From an uncultured Clostridia bacterium (GTDB taxonomy: Bacteria > Bacillota > Clostridia > Peptostreptococcales > Anaerovoracaceae), in assembly GCA_944386095.1 (NCBI GenBank), contig CALWZU010000040.1, positions 1 to 41,083 on the forward strand: 41,083 bases of DNA, read 5' to 3'. The notes under the pieces are model-generated. The model ran no database searches. It saw nothing but the letters and a program-made list of their open reading frames with translations, and was not told where the DNA came from. The translations under genes and the position numbers were made by a program. This document shows positions 34,828 through 41,083 of this stretch, piece by piece. Numbering within the stretch: position 1 is the first letter of the stretch; each line of letters starts with the position of its first letter.

Positions 34828-34856
34828 ATTATATACGCCTTTTCGACGTGTTTCAA
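34828..34856 (-). promoter_or_regulatory. Promoter of the S-layer-like gene
   Basis: Minus strand: -35 TTGAAA (34851-34856), 17-bp spacer, -10 TATAAT (34828-34833), then ~65 nt to the start codon. One of the best promoters in the window, as expected for an abundant surface protein. Confidence 0.85.
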
Positions 34857-34883
34857 TACATTTTCACGCCATTAAGTGTATTT

Positions 34884-34919
34884 TTGAAAAGAGGAAAATT
34901 CTATATGATAGTATATAAT
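34884..34919 (+). promoter_or_regulatory. Divergent promoter of the XRE regulator gene, forming a dyad with the S-layer promoter
   Basis: Plus strand: -35 TTGAAA (34884-34889) with GATAGT 17 bp downstream (34907-34912); TATAAT at 34914-34919 is a better hexamer but 24 bp away. TTTCAATACA (34851-34860) and TGTATTTTTGAAA (34877-34889) form an imperfect inverted repeat overlapping both -35 elements, a plausible operator for the XRE protein. Confidence 0.45.
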
Positions 34920-34944
34920 CCCAGAAAGGTTGATTTTAGCCCAT

Positions 34945-35334
34945 ATGCTTCAGATCAAAGAATTGCGAACGCAACTGGGGATCAGTCAGGAATCTCTTTC
35001 CGAAGTCCTGGACGTTTCTCAGCAGACCATCAGTAAATATGAAAACCACAGGCGAGTGCCCGATCTGCAAATGCTGATTCGTCTTGCGGATTTTTTTCAT
35101 GTCACGTTGGATGAGATCGCCGGAAGAACCTTCTCCTTCCCGGAGGCCGAGCTTTCGGACGAATCTTTTTTGGAATCCACTGTGGATGTCTCCGACCTTT
35201 CTCAGGAATCCAGAAAAAAGCTGGCAGACTACATAGACCTGCTGAGGCGTTCTGAGCATCTGGCGCAAATCGAAAAAAAGGGGAAACAGGGAACCCCGCC
35301 GAAAAAAACAGCCCCTTTATCATCATTCAGATAA
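34945..35334 (+). CDS. XRE-family helix-turn-helix transcriptional regulator
   Basis: A 129-residue DNA-binding regulator. The N-terminal Cro/C1-type HTH (about 3-60) reads LRTQLGISQESLSEVLDVSQ, QTISKYENHRRVPDL and LADFFHVTLDEIAG. The C-terminal 65 residues are mostly helical and charged (LSQESRKKLADYIDLLRRSE). An in-frame TTG at 34930 would add five residues, but the AGAAAGG site lies too close to it; the ATG at 34945 is preferred. It is transcribed away from the S-layer-like gene with overlapping control regions, so it may control that gene; this is inference from position only. Confidence 0.88.
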   Translation: MLQIKELRTQLGISQESLSEVLDVSQQTISKYENHRRVPDLQMLIRLADFFHVTLDEIAGRTFSFPEAELSDESFLESTVDVSDLSQESRKKLADYIDLLRRSEHLAQIEKKGKQGTPPKKTAPLSSFR

Positions 35335-35428
35335 ATCCCCCCTGCTTCCGCCCCTTTGCCGGATCCCTTTCCCTTTTCTTTCCGGCCTGTGACTTCTTTT
35401 TCCCCCGCAGCTGTTTCATGATGGTTTT

Positions 35429-35474
35429 CAAAAAATAAAAAACCAGCGCAGCCGGATTTCTCCAGCCGCGCCGG
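35429..35474 (-). terminator. Rho-independent terminator of the perR-rubrerythrin operon
   Basis: Minus strand CCGGCGCGGC (35465-35474) pairs with GCTGCGCTGG (35443-35452), including two G-U pairs, followed by TTTTTTATTTTTTG. It lies about 50 nt after the rubrerythrin stop. The 3' end of the opposing XRE gene is about 95 nt away, without a convincing terminator of its own. Confidence 0.85.
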
Positions 35475-35520
35475 CATTCTTCGTTCTTCTTTCCGCCTCT
35501 TTTTCAAAGGGGCCTTTTTC

Positions 35521-36057
35521 TTAATAGTTTTCCGCCTTGATCTGGAAGTAAGCCTGAGGATGTGCGCATACGGGACATTCCTTATAGGCTTCCTTGCCTA
35601 CATACTGATGGCCGCAGTTAGAACACTGCCATACCACCTCTTCGTCTCTTTTGAATACCTTGCCGCTTTTGATGTTTTCCGCCAGCTTGCGGTATCTTTC
35701 CTCGTGCTCTTTTTCGATGGCGGCAACCCCCTCCATCTGAACGGCGATATCCTCAAAGCCTTCTTCTCTGGCAACCGCCGCAAATTCCTTGTACATATCG
35801 GTCCATTCGTAATTTTCACCGGCCGCCGCATCAAGCAGGTTTTCCTCTGTGGTGCCGATCCCCTGGAAAAGCTTGAACCACAGCTCAGCGTGTTCCTTTT
35901 CATTGGCCGCGGTTTCTTCAAAGAGTTTGGAAATCTGTACATAGCCTTCCTTTTTCGCCTTGGAGGCATAGAAGGTGTACTTGTTTCTGGCCTGAGATTC
36001 TCCCGCAAAGGCCGCCATCAGATTCGCTTCGGTTCTTGTTCCTTTTAAGCTTTTCAT
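35521..36057 (-). CDS. rbr: Rubrerythrin
   Basis: Non-haem di-iron peroxidase that reduces hydrogen peroxide in anaerobes. The 178-residue product has the ferritin-like four-helix domain (1 to about 135) with ligand Glu residues in [32 protein letters not shown] and [19 protein letters not shown]-terminal rubredoxin-type iron site (about 140-178) has [12 protein letters not shown] and [12 protein letters not shown]. It follows perR by 89 nt on the same strand; together they form an oxidative-stress operon common in Clostridia. Confidence 0.97.
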   Translation of the reverse strand: MKSLKGTRTEANLMAAFAGESQARNKYTFYASKAKKEGYVQISKLFEETAANEKEHAELWFKLFQGIGTTEENLLDAAAGENYEWTDMYKEFAAVAREEGFEDIAVQMEGVAAIEKEHEERYRKLAENIKSGKVFKRDEEVVWQCSNCGHQYVGKEAYKECPVCAHPQAYFQIKAENY

Positions 36058-36146
36058 GTTGTTTCTCCTTTCCTTTCACTGAAGTAGCTTTTACCGGCTT
36101 TCCCGTTGATTTTCCGGGCTTTCCGGTTCTTTGGGTGTGTCTTCGC

Positions 36147-36593
36147 TTATTTCTGCCTTGCTGCTGTTTCTGTCTGCGGCCATTGCCTTTTCCCGCAATG
36201 GGGGCAGATTCCCCAAAAGACGATTTCGTGCTCCTGGATCTCAAAGCCTCCGGTATCCCGGATTTTCCCCGCAAGCTTCGCCTGATAAGGCATATCCACA
36301 TCATACACCCGGCCGCACTGCTTGCAGACGATGTGATAATGGGGAGCCAGGGTATGATCTACCCGGTGAGCCGCCCCGGGAATGGGGATTTTGGAAAGCT
36401 GGCCGCTCTCCACCAGAAAGTTCAGGTTCCGGTAAACGGTTCCCTTGCTGACGGTGGGATGCTCCTTATGAATGTGCTCGTATACTTCTTCAGGCGTCGG
36501 ATGATTGCGAAGGGTCATCACCGCCTCCAGCACCAGATCCCTCTGGATGGTATTGCGGGTGACCGGTTTGTGGGTTGTACTTTTCATAATCAT
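36147..36593 (-). CDS. perR: Fur-family peroxide-sensing repressor PerR
   Basis: A 148-residue metal-dependent repressor. The N-terminal winged helix has HPTPEEVYEHI and TVYRNLNFLVESGQL. The regulatory-metal ligands of PerR are all in register with Bacillus subtilis spacing: His in NHPTP (H37), Asp in RVDHT 48 residues later (D85), HYH six and eight residues on (H91, H93) and the Asp in VYDVD eleven beyond (D104). D85 marks PerR rather than Fur or Zur. The structural zinc site is CKQCG plus CPHCG. Two Met codons at the start (MIM) leave the start uncertain by two residues. It is transcribed from a consensus promoter and probably represses itself and the rubrerythrin gene. Confidence 0.93.
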   Translation of the reverse strand: MIMKSTTHKPVTRNTIQRDLVLEAVMTLRNHPTPEEVYEHIHKEHPTVSKGTVYRNLNFLVESGQLSKIPIPGAAHRVDHTLAPHYHIVCKQCGRVYDVDMPYQAKLAGKIRDTGGFEIQEHEIVFWGICPHCGKRQWPQTETAARQK

Positions 36594-36612
36594 CGTTCCT
36601 TATTAGTATCTT

Positions 36613-36653
36613 TTCTCAATAAGAATTATATATCGTCATCTTTCTCCTGTCAA
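36613..36653 (-). promoter_or_regulatory. perR promoter with candidate Per box
   Basis: Minus strand: perfect -35 TTGACA (36648-36653), 17-bp spacer, perfect -10 TATAAT (36625-36630). Just downstream, over the start point, is the dyad TTCTTATTGAGAA (36613-36625), a candidate autorepression site; it is a loose match to the Bacillus Per box. Confidence 0.85.
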
Positions 36654-36697
36654 CGTTTTTTCATTCATTTTTATATGTGAATTTTCTGTTACAATTA

Positions 36698-36739
36698 TTG
36701 ACATATGCCCACAATTTGGATATAGTGAACATATGTCAA
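36698..36739 (+). promoter_or_regulatory. Promoter of the DUF134 gene bracketed by a perfect 10-bp inverted repeat
   Basis: Plus strand: -35 TTGACA (36698-36703), 17-bp spacer, -10 TATAGT (36721-36726). TTGACATATG (36698-36707) and CATATGTCAA (36730-36739) are perfect inverted repeats; the first contains the -35, the second sits on the transcription start. A repressor binding both arms would close the promoter. Confidence 0.75.
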
Positions 36740-36778
36740 GTATATCTCTTTTCCATGATGGTTAAGGAGGCGCCTTTC

Positions 36779-37201
36779 GTGTCAAGGCAAGCAAAGGAAC
36801 GAAAAGTTTGCAGTATGCCCAAAAATCTGCGGTTTCAGCCAAGCGCCGGCCCTTCCGGGCCAATCTCCCTCCGGGAGGACGCCCCCGGGCCCCTTCAGCA
36901 GCAAAGCCCCGGCGAAGAAGCTTTTCCCGACGACACCAACACCATCACCATGACGGTAGAGGAATACGAAACCATCCGCCTGATCGATTATATGAACTTT
37001 AATCAGGAAGAATGCGCCCACCATATGCAGGTGGCCAGAACCACCGTCCAGCGCATTTACAACCAGGCAAGAAAAAAACTGGCCATCTTTCTGGTAGACG
37101 GCCCCCGGCTGTATATTTCCGGCGGAAGCTATGAGCTGTGCGACAGACACGGCTCCTGCAACGGTTTATGCGAGCACATTCCCTCAGCCGGCGAAAAATA
37201 G
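36779..37201 (+). CDS. DUF134-family HTH protein
   Basis: A 140-residue putative DNA-binding regulator of the uncharacterised DUF134 family. It shows RKVCSMPKNLRFQP near the N-terminus, a Pro/Gly-rich acidic stretch, then TMTVEEYETIRLIDYMNFNQ, the helix-turn-helix ECAHHMQVARTTVQRIYNQA with RKKLAIFLVDG, and a Cys/His-rich end YELCDRHGSCNGLCEH that may bind a metal or cluster. The start is GTG at 36779, chosen for AAGGAGG 8 nt upstream and because the family begins shortly before RxVCSxP; a longer in-frame ATG option lies upstream. It is divergent from perR. Function unknown; its regulator-like fold and the operator-like dyad suggest autoregulation. Confidence 0.88.
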   Translation: MSRQAKERKVCSMPKNLRFQPSAGPSGPISLREDAPGPLQQQSPGEEAFPDDTNTITMTVEEYETIRLIDYMNFNQEECAHHMQVARTTVQRIYNQARKKLAIFLVDGPRLYISGGSYELCDRHGSCNGLCEHIPSAGEK

Positions 37202-37235
37202 CTCTCACACATATAATTACATATAAAAAAGAAGA

Positions 37236-37290
37236 AAGGGCGTTTTTCCAGCGGCCAAAGCCGGGAAAAACGGCCCTTTTCTTGTTTTTT
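37236..37290 (+). terminator. Terminator of the DUF134 gene
   Basis: AAGGGCGTTTTTCC (from 37237) pairs with GGAAAAACGGCCCTT, leaving a GC-rich apical loop and one bulged base, followed by TTTTCTTGTTTTTT. Strong and well placed, ~35 nt after the stop. Confidence 0.9.
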
Positions 37291-37391
37291 GATCCTGGCC
37301 GGGCCCTTTCTTTTCCCCCAAAAGCCTTGGCCTGTCCTTTTCCCAAAAGCGCCTTTTCTGAAAATCTCCTTCTTACAGCCTCCGAAATCCA

Positions 37392-37420
37392 TGGACAAGC
37401 CCTTCTTTTTCTTTTATATT
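37392..37420 (+). promoter_or_regulatory. Promoter of the adenine deaminase gene
   Basis: -35 TGGACA (37392-37397), 17-bp spacer, -10 TATATT (37415-37420). The leader would be about 50 nt, too short for a purine riboswitch. Confidence 0.65.
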
Positions 37421-37477
37421 GAAAGCATGCCGTAAGAAATCCCTTTTTTGAAACATCTCGAAAGGAGCGATAGATCC

Positions 37478-39205
37478 ATGAAGCCCTTACCCTTCTATGA
37501 AACCGGCCCCGCTCTTGCGGAGCTTTGTCATGTCATCCGCGTTGCCTCAGGGACGGAGGAAGCCGACCTGGTACTGAAAAACCTCCGCTATCTGAATGTT
37601 TTTACCGGAGAGCTTCTCACCTCTGACATCGCCCTGGCAGGCGGCCGGATTGCCGGTCTGGGACGCTTCCGGGGAAAAACAGAAATGGACGGCTCCGGTA
37701 TGCTCGCGCTGCCGGGCCTGATCGACGCTCATATCCATCTGGAAAGCGCCCTGCTCAGCCCCCGGGAATTGATCAAAGCCCTTCTGCCCTGCGGCAGCAC
37801 CACCCTCATTTGCGATCCTCATGAAATTGCCAACATAGCGGGAACCGCCGGCATCGACTATATGCTCCGGGAAACGGAGGGGCTGCCTTTGGACGTACGC
37901 TTCATGCTGCCCTCCTGCGTCCCCGCCACTGCCTTTGACGAAGCAGGGGCCGCTTTGGATTCCCAGGCTCTCGCCCCTTATTACGCGCATCCCCGGGTTA
38001 TGGGGCTGGGCGAAATGATGAATTATCCCGGCGTCCTGGCCACAGACAGAGATCCCCTGGAAAAAGTCCTTGCCGCCCGGCTAAAGGGAAAGCCGGTAGA
38101 CGGCCATGCTCCCGGCCTTCAGGGAAAAGCGCTGGGCGCCTATGTGGCGGCGGGGATCCGCAGCGATCATGAATGCGCCGCTCTGGAAGAAGCCCTTGAA
38201 AAGCTGAGACTGGGACAGATGATCATCATACGGGAAGGTACCGCCGCTCACAATCTCCAGGCGCTGGTATCCCTTCTTTCCCCTCCTTACGAAGGCCGCT
38301 GCATGCTGTGTACCGATGACAAGCATCCCGGCGATCTTCTCCGGCTTGGGCACATGGACGGGATCATCCGCAGGGCCGTCTCTCTGGGCGCCGATCCTGT
38401 TTCCGCCGTTAAAGCGGCAACCATCAATCCCGCCCGGCATTACCGCCTGGAGGATAAAGGCGCTATCGCACCGGGATACCGGGCCGATCTGATCCTGGTG
38501 GATGATCTTGAATCCTTCAACGTAAAAAAAGTCTTCCAAAACGGGCGCCTCGTTGCCGAAAACGGGCTGCTGCGGGAGCCTCTTCCTGACGGGCCTGAGG
38601 ATCAGGCCCTTTCTGAAAAAATCCGCGACAGCTTCCACATGGGGCCTTTTGGAGAAGCCTCCCTTCGCAATACCCTGCCCCTGCCTCTGATCGGCATGGT
38701 AAAAGGGCAGATCCTTACCACAAACCTTGGATACGCCGAAAACATCCAGGTTGAAAGGGACATACTGAAGATCGCCTCCATAGAACGGCATAAAAATACC
38801 GGTCATACCGGCCTGGGCTTTGTCAAGGGCTACGGCCTGAGATCCGGGGCCGTAGCCACCTCCGTTTCCCATGATTCCCACAATGTTGTGGTCATCGGCG
38901 CAAACGAAAAGGATATGGCCGCCGCCGTTAGGCTGCTTGCCTGTATGAAAGGCGGCATCGCGGTGGTAGAAAACGGCCTCCCCCTGGCGCAAATACCCCT
39001 TCCCATCGCCGGGATCATGAGCGATAAGCCCCTGAAAACCGTTGACCTTCAGCTCCAGGCCGCTAAAAAAGCCGCCTATTCCCTGGGCGTTCATCCGGAA
39101 ATCGACCCCTTTATGACCCTGAGCTTCATGGCTTTGCCGGTGATTCCCTCCCTTCGGATCACCACCCGGGGAATTTTTGATGTAGACGCCCAGAAATTCC
39201 TGTGA
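37478..39205 (+). CDS. ade: Adenine deaminase
   Basis: Hydrolyses adenine to hypoxanthine and ammonia in purine salvage; a metal-dependent amidohydrolase. The 575-residue product has the metal site LPGLIDAHIHLESALLSP, STTLICDPHEIANIAG, the PVDGHAPGL and GIRSDHECAAL motifs and CTDDKHPGDLLR, followed by RHYRLEDKGAIAPGYRADLI. The C-terminal adenine deaminase domain has GAVATSVSHDSHNVVVIGAN and LSFMALPVIPSLRITTRG. The ATG at 37478-37480 is preferred because GAAAGGAG lies 11 nt upstream; an in-frame TTG ten codons earlier lacks a site. It is monocistronic, with no strong terminator of its own before the insertion sequence. Confidence 0.96.
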   Translation: MKPLPFYETGPALAELCHVIRVASGTEEADLVLKNLRYLNVFTGELLTSDIALAGGRIAGLGRFRGKTEMDGSGMLALPGLIDAHIHLESALLSPRELIKALLPCGSTTLICDPHEIANIAGTAGIDYMLRETEGLPLDVRFMLPSCVPATAFDEAGAALDSQALAPYYAHPRVMGLGEMMNYPGVLATDRDPLEKVLAARLKGKPVDGHAPGLQGKALGAYVAAGIRSDHECAALEEALEKLRLGQMIIIREGTAAHNLQALVSLLSPPYEGRCMLCTDDKHPGDLLRLGHMDGIIRRAVSLGADPVSAVKAATINPARHYRLEDKGAIAPGYRADLILVDDLESFNVKKVFQNGRLVAENGLLREPLPDGPEDQALSEKIRDSFHMGPFGEASLRNTLPLPLIGMVKGQILTTNLGYAENIQVERDILKIASIERHKNTGHTGLGFVKGYGLRSGAVATSVSHDSHNVVVIGANEKDMAAAVRLLACMKGGIAVVENGLPLAQIPLPIAGIMSDKPLKTVDLQLQAAKKAAYSLGVHPEIDPFMTLSFMALPVIPSLRITTRGIFDVDAQKFL

Positions 39206-39308
39206 TTTTTTCCGGGTGTTTTTTTCCGGATCCGGCATCTCTATAAAAAGAGGGTGTCGCAAAATCATCAAATTAGATGATTGAGCGAGACCCTCGCTCT
39301 GTTTATAG

Positions 39309-39356
39309 AAAAATCAGGAGATTATCCTCTTATCTGTGGATATTCTCCTGATTTTT
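39309..39356. terminator. Bidirectional terminator at the left end of the insertion sequence
   Basis: A long stem AAAAATCAGGAGA/TCTCCTGATTTTT, extended by TATCC/GGATA across a T-T mismatch, with a 10-nt loop and A/T tracts on both sides. It can end the transposase transcript (minus) and also transcription arriving from ade (plus). Confidence 0.85.
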
Positions 39357-39392
39357 GGCATACTTTAATAAGGCATCTTATTTTTAGCTTTA

Positions 39393-41000
39393 TTATGCGG
39401 ATTCTTTAACCTCGTACAGATGGCTTCCCGTCCGTTCGTTTTGTATTTTCGCATGCAGTTTGTTCAGATTATACCCCATGCTCAGCAAAAGAATCTCAAG
39501 TTTTACTTTTGTTTTCCCCCGAAGCAGAAATCTTTGAAATTCATAGTCGTTTTTCAGAACCCCAAATGCTCCTTCCACCTGGATCGAACGGTTCATTCGG
39601 TACTGGATCCCTTTTTCACTCAGTATATTTTCATAAGATTCCTGACGCTTTTCCAAAAAACTCTTCGAAATATACAGCCGTTTGTTTCCCTTTGCTTTCG
39701 TGCATTTTTCTTTGTAAGGACAACCGTTGCAATCCTCACATTCATAGACGGTGACTTCTGATTTATACCCGCTTTTACTTTTCTGTTTCTTTATGAAAAG
39801 CGGCTGCAGTTTTTTCCCTGCATGGCAGGTATAAATATCTGTTGTCTCATCATAGCCCATGTTTTCCCGTTTGCTGATGTCTTTTTTGAAGCTCCGCTTT
39901 TTCCATTTCTCATAGGTCTGGGGTTTGATATAAGGCTTCTGTTTCTGCTCCCGTAAATAGGTATATCCTTCTTCGCTTTCATATCCGGAATCCGCAGTCA
40001 CACTGGGATATCGGAAACCCAGTTTTTTCTCCATTTCTTTTAAAAACGGAACCAGTGTCCAGACATCATTCCGGTCCTGAAAAATATCCGCTGCTACGAT
40101 ATATTCGCTGTCCACGGCGATCTGTACATTATATCCCGGTTTTAATTGGGCGTTCCGCATATGGTCATCTTTCATATGCATAAACGTAGCATCCGGATCT
40201 GTCTTGCAATAATTATTCCGTCCCTGGAAGCTGGCCGTATGCCAGTCATAGATCGTCTGGCGTTCCAGGAAACGGCGGAACAGCTCCAGATATTTCTGGT
40301 TCCGGCTTTTCCGTCTGCCTCTGCTATGGACAAAAACAGTATGCTGTTCTTTGCAGATCTGTTCCAGGAAATGGCAGATTTTCTGAAGATCCTGTGTCCT
40401 TGTTTCTTCCGTTACGGAAAAACTCTGTATATACTCCTGATTCAGAAGAAATACTGCCTCCTGTATTTTCCGGAGCATTTTTGTCTCCCATTTTCCCACG
40501 GATTTCTTCCAGACGAAGGTATATTTGTTCGCGCATGCTTCCAGTTTTGTGCCATCGATAAAAACAGTCTCTTTTGACAATTCACCGGCTTTTTGCAGTC
40601 GTTTTACCATCTGGTAAAAAAGATCTTCACATGCATCAGCCAGAAATCCCGTACGGAAACGTGCGATCGTGCTGTGATCAGGCGCTTTTCTGCCTGCCAG
40701 CAGCCACATAAAGTTGATATCTCGTCTGCATGCCGTTTCAATCTTTCTGGATGAATAAATGTTCTGGGAATACGCATAGGTCAGGATCTTGAACATGGTC
40801 TTAGGGTCCACTGCCGGATTTCTGCCTTTGGCAGAGTAAGCCTGATACAGCAAGCTGTAATCCAATTCCTCCAGTTCGTGGCTCAGCAGTCGGACAGAGT
40901 CATCATCAGGAACCAAACCTTCCAAATTTAATGGCAAAACCAGTTGATAAGGTTCGCCGAATTCGGTATAATTTTTATGGTATTTTGAATTACTCGTCAT
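39393..41000 (-). CDS. IS1182-family transposase
   Basis: A 535-residue DDE transposase. The N-terminal DUF772-type region (about 45-125) has DPKTMFKILTYAYSQNIYSS and APDHSTIARFR. The catalytic core has Asp149 in VFIDGTKLEACANKY, a second Asp in TADSGYESEEGY and a Glu in VEGAFGVLKNDYEFQRFLLR, with an inserted Cys-rich stretch (YECEDCNGCPYKEKC). No frame damage is seen, so it may be active. The ATG at 40998-41000 has no Shine-Dalgarno sequence; TATAAT stands 5 nt upstream. Confidence 0.95.
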   Translation of the reverse strand: MTSNSKYHKNYTEFGEPYQLVLPLNLEGLVPDDDSVRLLSHELEELDYSLLYQAYSAKGRNPAVDPKTMFKILTYAYSQNIYSSRKIETACRRDINFMWLLAGRKAPDHSTIARFRTGFLADACEDLFYQMVKRLQKAGELSKETVFIDGTKLEACANKYTFVWKKSVGKWETKMLRKIQEAVFLLNQEYIQSFSVTEETRTQDLQKICHFLEQICKEQHTVFVHSRGRRKSRNQKYLELFRRFLERQTIYDWHTASFQGRNNYCKTDPDATFMHMKDDHMRNAQLKPGYNVQIAVDSEYIVAADIFQDRNDVWTLVPFLKEMEKKLGFRYPSVTADSGYESEEGYTYLREQKQKPYIKPQTYEKWKKRSFKKDISKRENMGYDETTDIYTCHAGKKLQPLFIKKQKSKSGYKSEVTVYECEDCNGCPYKEKCTKAKGNKRLYISKSFLEKRQESYENILSEKGIQYRMNRSIQVEGAFGVLKNDYEFQRFLLRGKTKVKLEILLLSMGYNLNKLHAKIQNERTGSHLYEVKESA

Positions 41001-41005
41001 AATTA

Positions 41006-41040
41006 ATTATACCACGGATTACGGACTCTTCGGGGTCCGT
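41006..41040 (-). promoter_or_regulatory. Transposase -10 element and upstream dyad
   Basis: Minus strand TATAAT at 41006-41011, only 5 nt before the ATG, so a transcript from it would begin at or next to the start codon. Just upstream, ACGGAC (41035-41040) and GTCCGT (41020-41025 region) form a hairpin that could block ribosome access on transcripts entering from outside. No good -35 is visible. Confidence 0.4.
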
Positions 41041-41083
41041 TTTCTGTTTTTGGACACGAAAAAGGAGCGTTGCTCCATAGATG

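Larger units (their letters stand above)
39250..41083 (-). mobile_element. IS1182-family insertion sequence, right end cut by the window
   Basis: The left end begins near GAGGGTGTCGCAAAATCATC (39250-39269), followed by two small dyads (AATCATC/GATGATT and GAGCGAG/CTCGCTC). The transposase reads inward on the minus strand. At the right edge the reverse strand reads CATCTATGGAGCAACGCTCC, sharing CATC and a GGAGC/GCTCC mini-hairpin with the left end; about 15-16 bases of the right inverted repeat are presumably just outside. No target duplication can be checked. Confidence 0.8.

Noticed and set aside
37421-37477. Purine riboswitch upstream of adenine deaminase
   Set aside because: The leader after the best promoter is only about 50 nt, and no three-stem purine aptamer core can be read in it.
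1-41083. tRNA, rRNA or CRISPR loci
   Set aside because: I read through the intergenic stretches and saw no tRNA cloverleaf ends (CCA-type or GTTCGA loop), rRNA segments or spaced repeats.

Overview
The window reads as chromosome of a low-to-mid GC Firmicute, most likely a Clostridia-class anaerobe. The reasons are the gene order of the S10-spc-alpha ribosomal supercluster running into ecfA1-ecfA2-ecfT, zinc-type S14/S4/L36, strong AAGGAGG-type ribosome binding sites, a PerR-rubrerythrin pair, and SLH-domain surface proteins. TGA is used as a normal stop by several genes (for example at 1637-1639 and at the end of rpmJ and ade), so the standard bacterial code applies. I cannot name the species.

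Layout. 104-2055 (+): a translationally coupled Y-family DNA polymerase and YolD-like pair. 2061-5678 (-): trmB, a small YkuD-type L,D-transpeptidase-like protein, and a two-component sensor kinase/response regulator pair. 5798-8394 (-): an ECF vitamin-transporter energising module (ecfT, ecfA2, ecfA1), in which ecfA1 carries an in-frame TGA between Walker A and the ABC signature. 8494-24320 (-): the ribosomal supercluster rpsJ to rplQ, including secY, adk, map, infA and rpoA. It has a strong promoter upstream of rpsJ, an unusual structured 190-nt spacer between rpsJ and rplC, and a promoter with a structured leader before rpsM. 24949-34762 (-): two SLH surface proteins. One is a 485-residue S-layer-like protein with a consensus-type promoter. 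Directly behind a terminator comes a ~2755-residue multidomain protein that joins a phosphodiester glycosidase (NAGPA-type) domain to a purple-acid-phosphatase-like domain. 34945 onward: a divergent XRE regulator (+), rubrerythrin and perR (-), a DUF134 regulator (+) whose promoter is bracketed by a perfect 10-bp inverted repeat, adenine deaminase (+), and an IS1182-family insertion sequence (-) cut by the right edge of the window.

How it fits together. Most of the window is housekeeping: translation machinery, protein export (SecY, Map), nucleotide balance (Adk, adenine deaminase) and tRNA modification. The points of interest are regulatory RNA candidates inside the ribosomal supercluster, the broken or recoded ecfA1, and the giant cell-surface protein. 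The latter looks able to carry out two consecutive phosphate-removal steps on sugar phosphodiesters while anchored to the wall. All function statements rest on reading motifs by eye; no database search was run.
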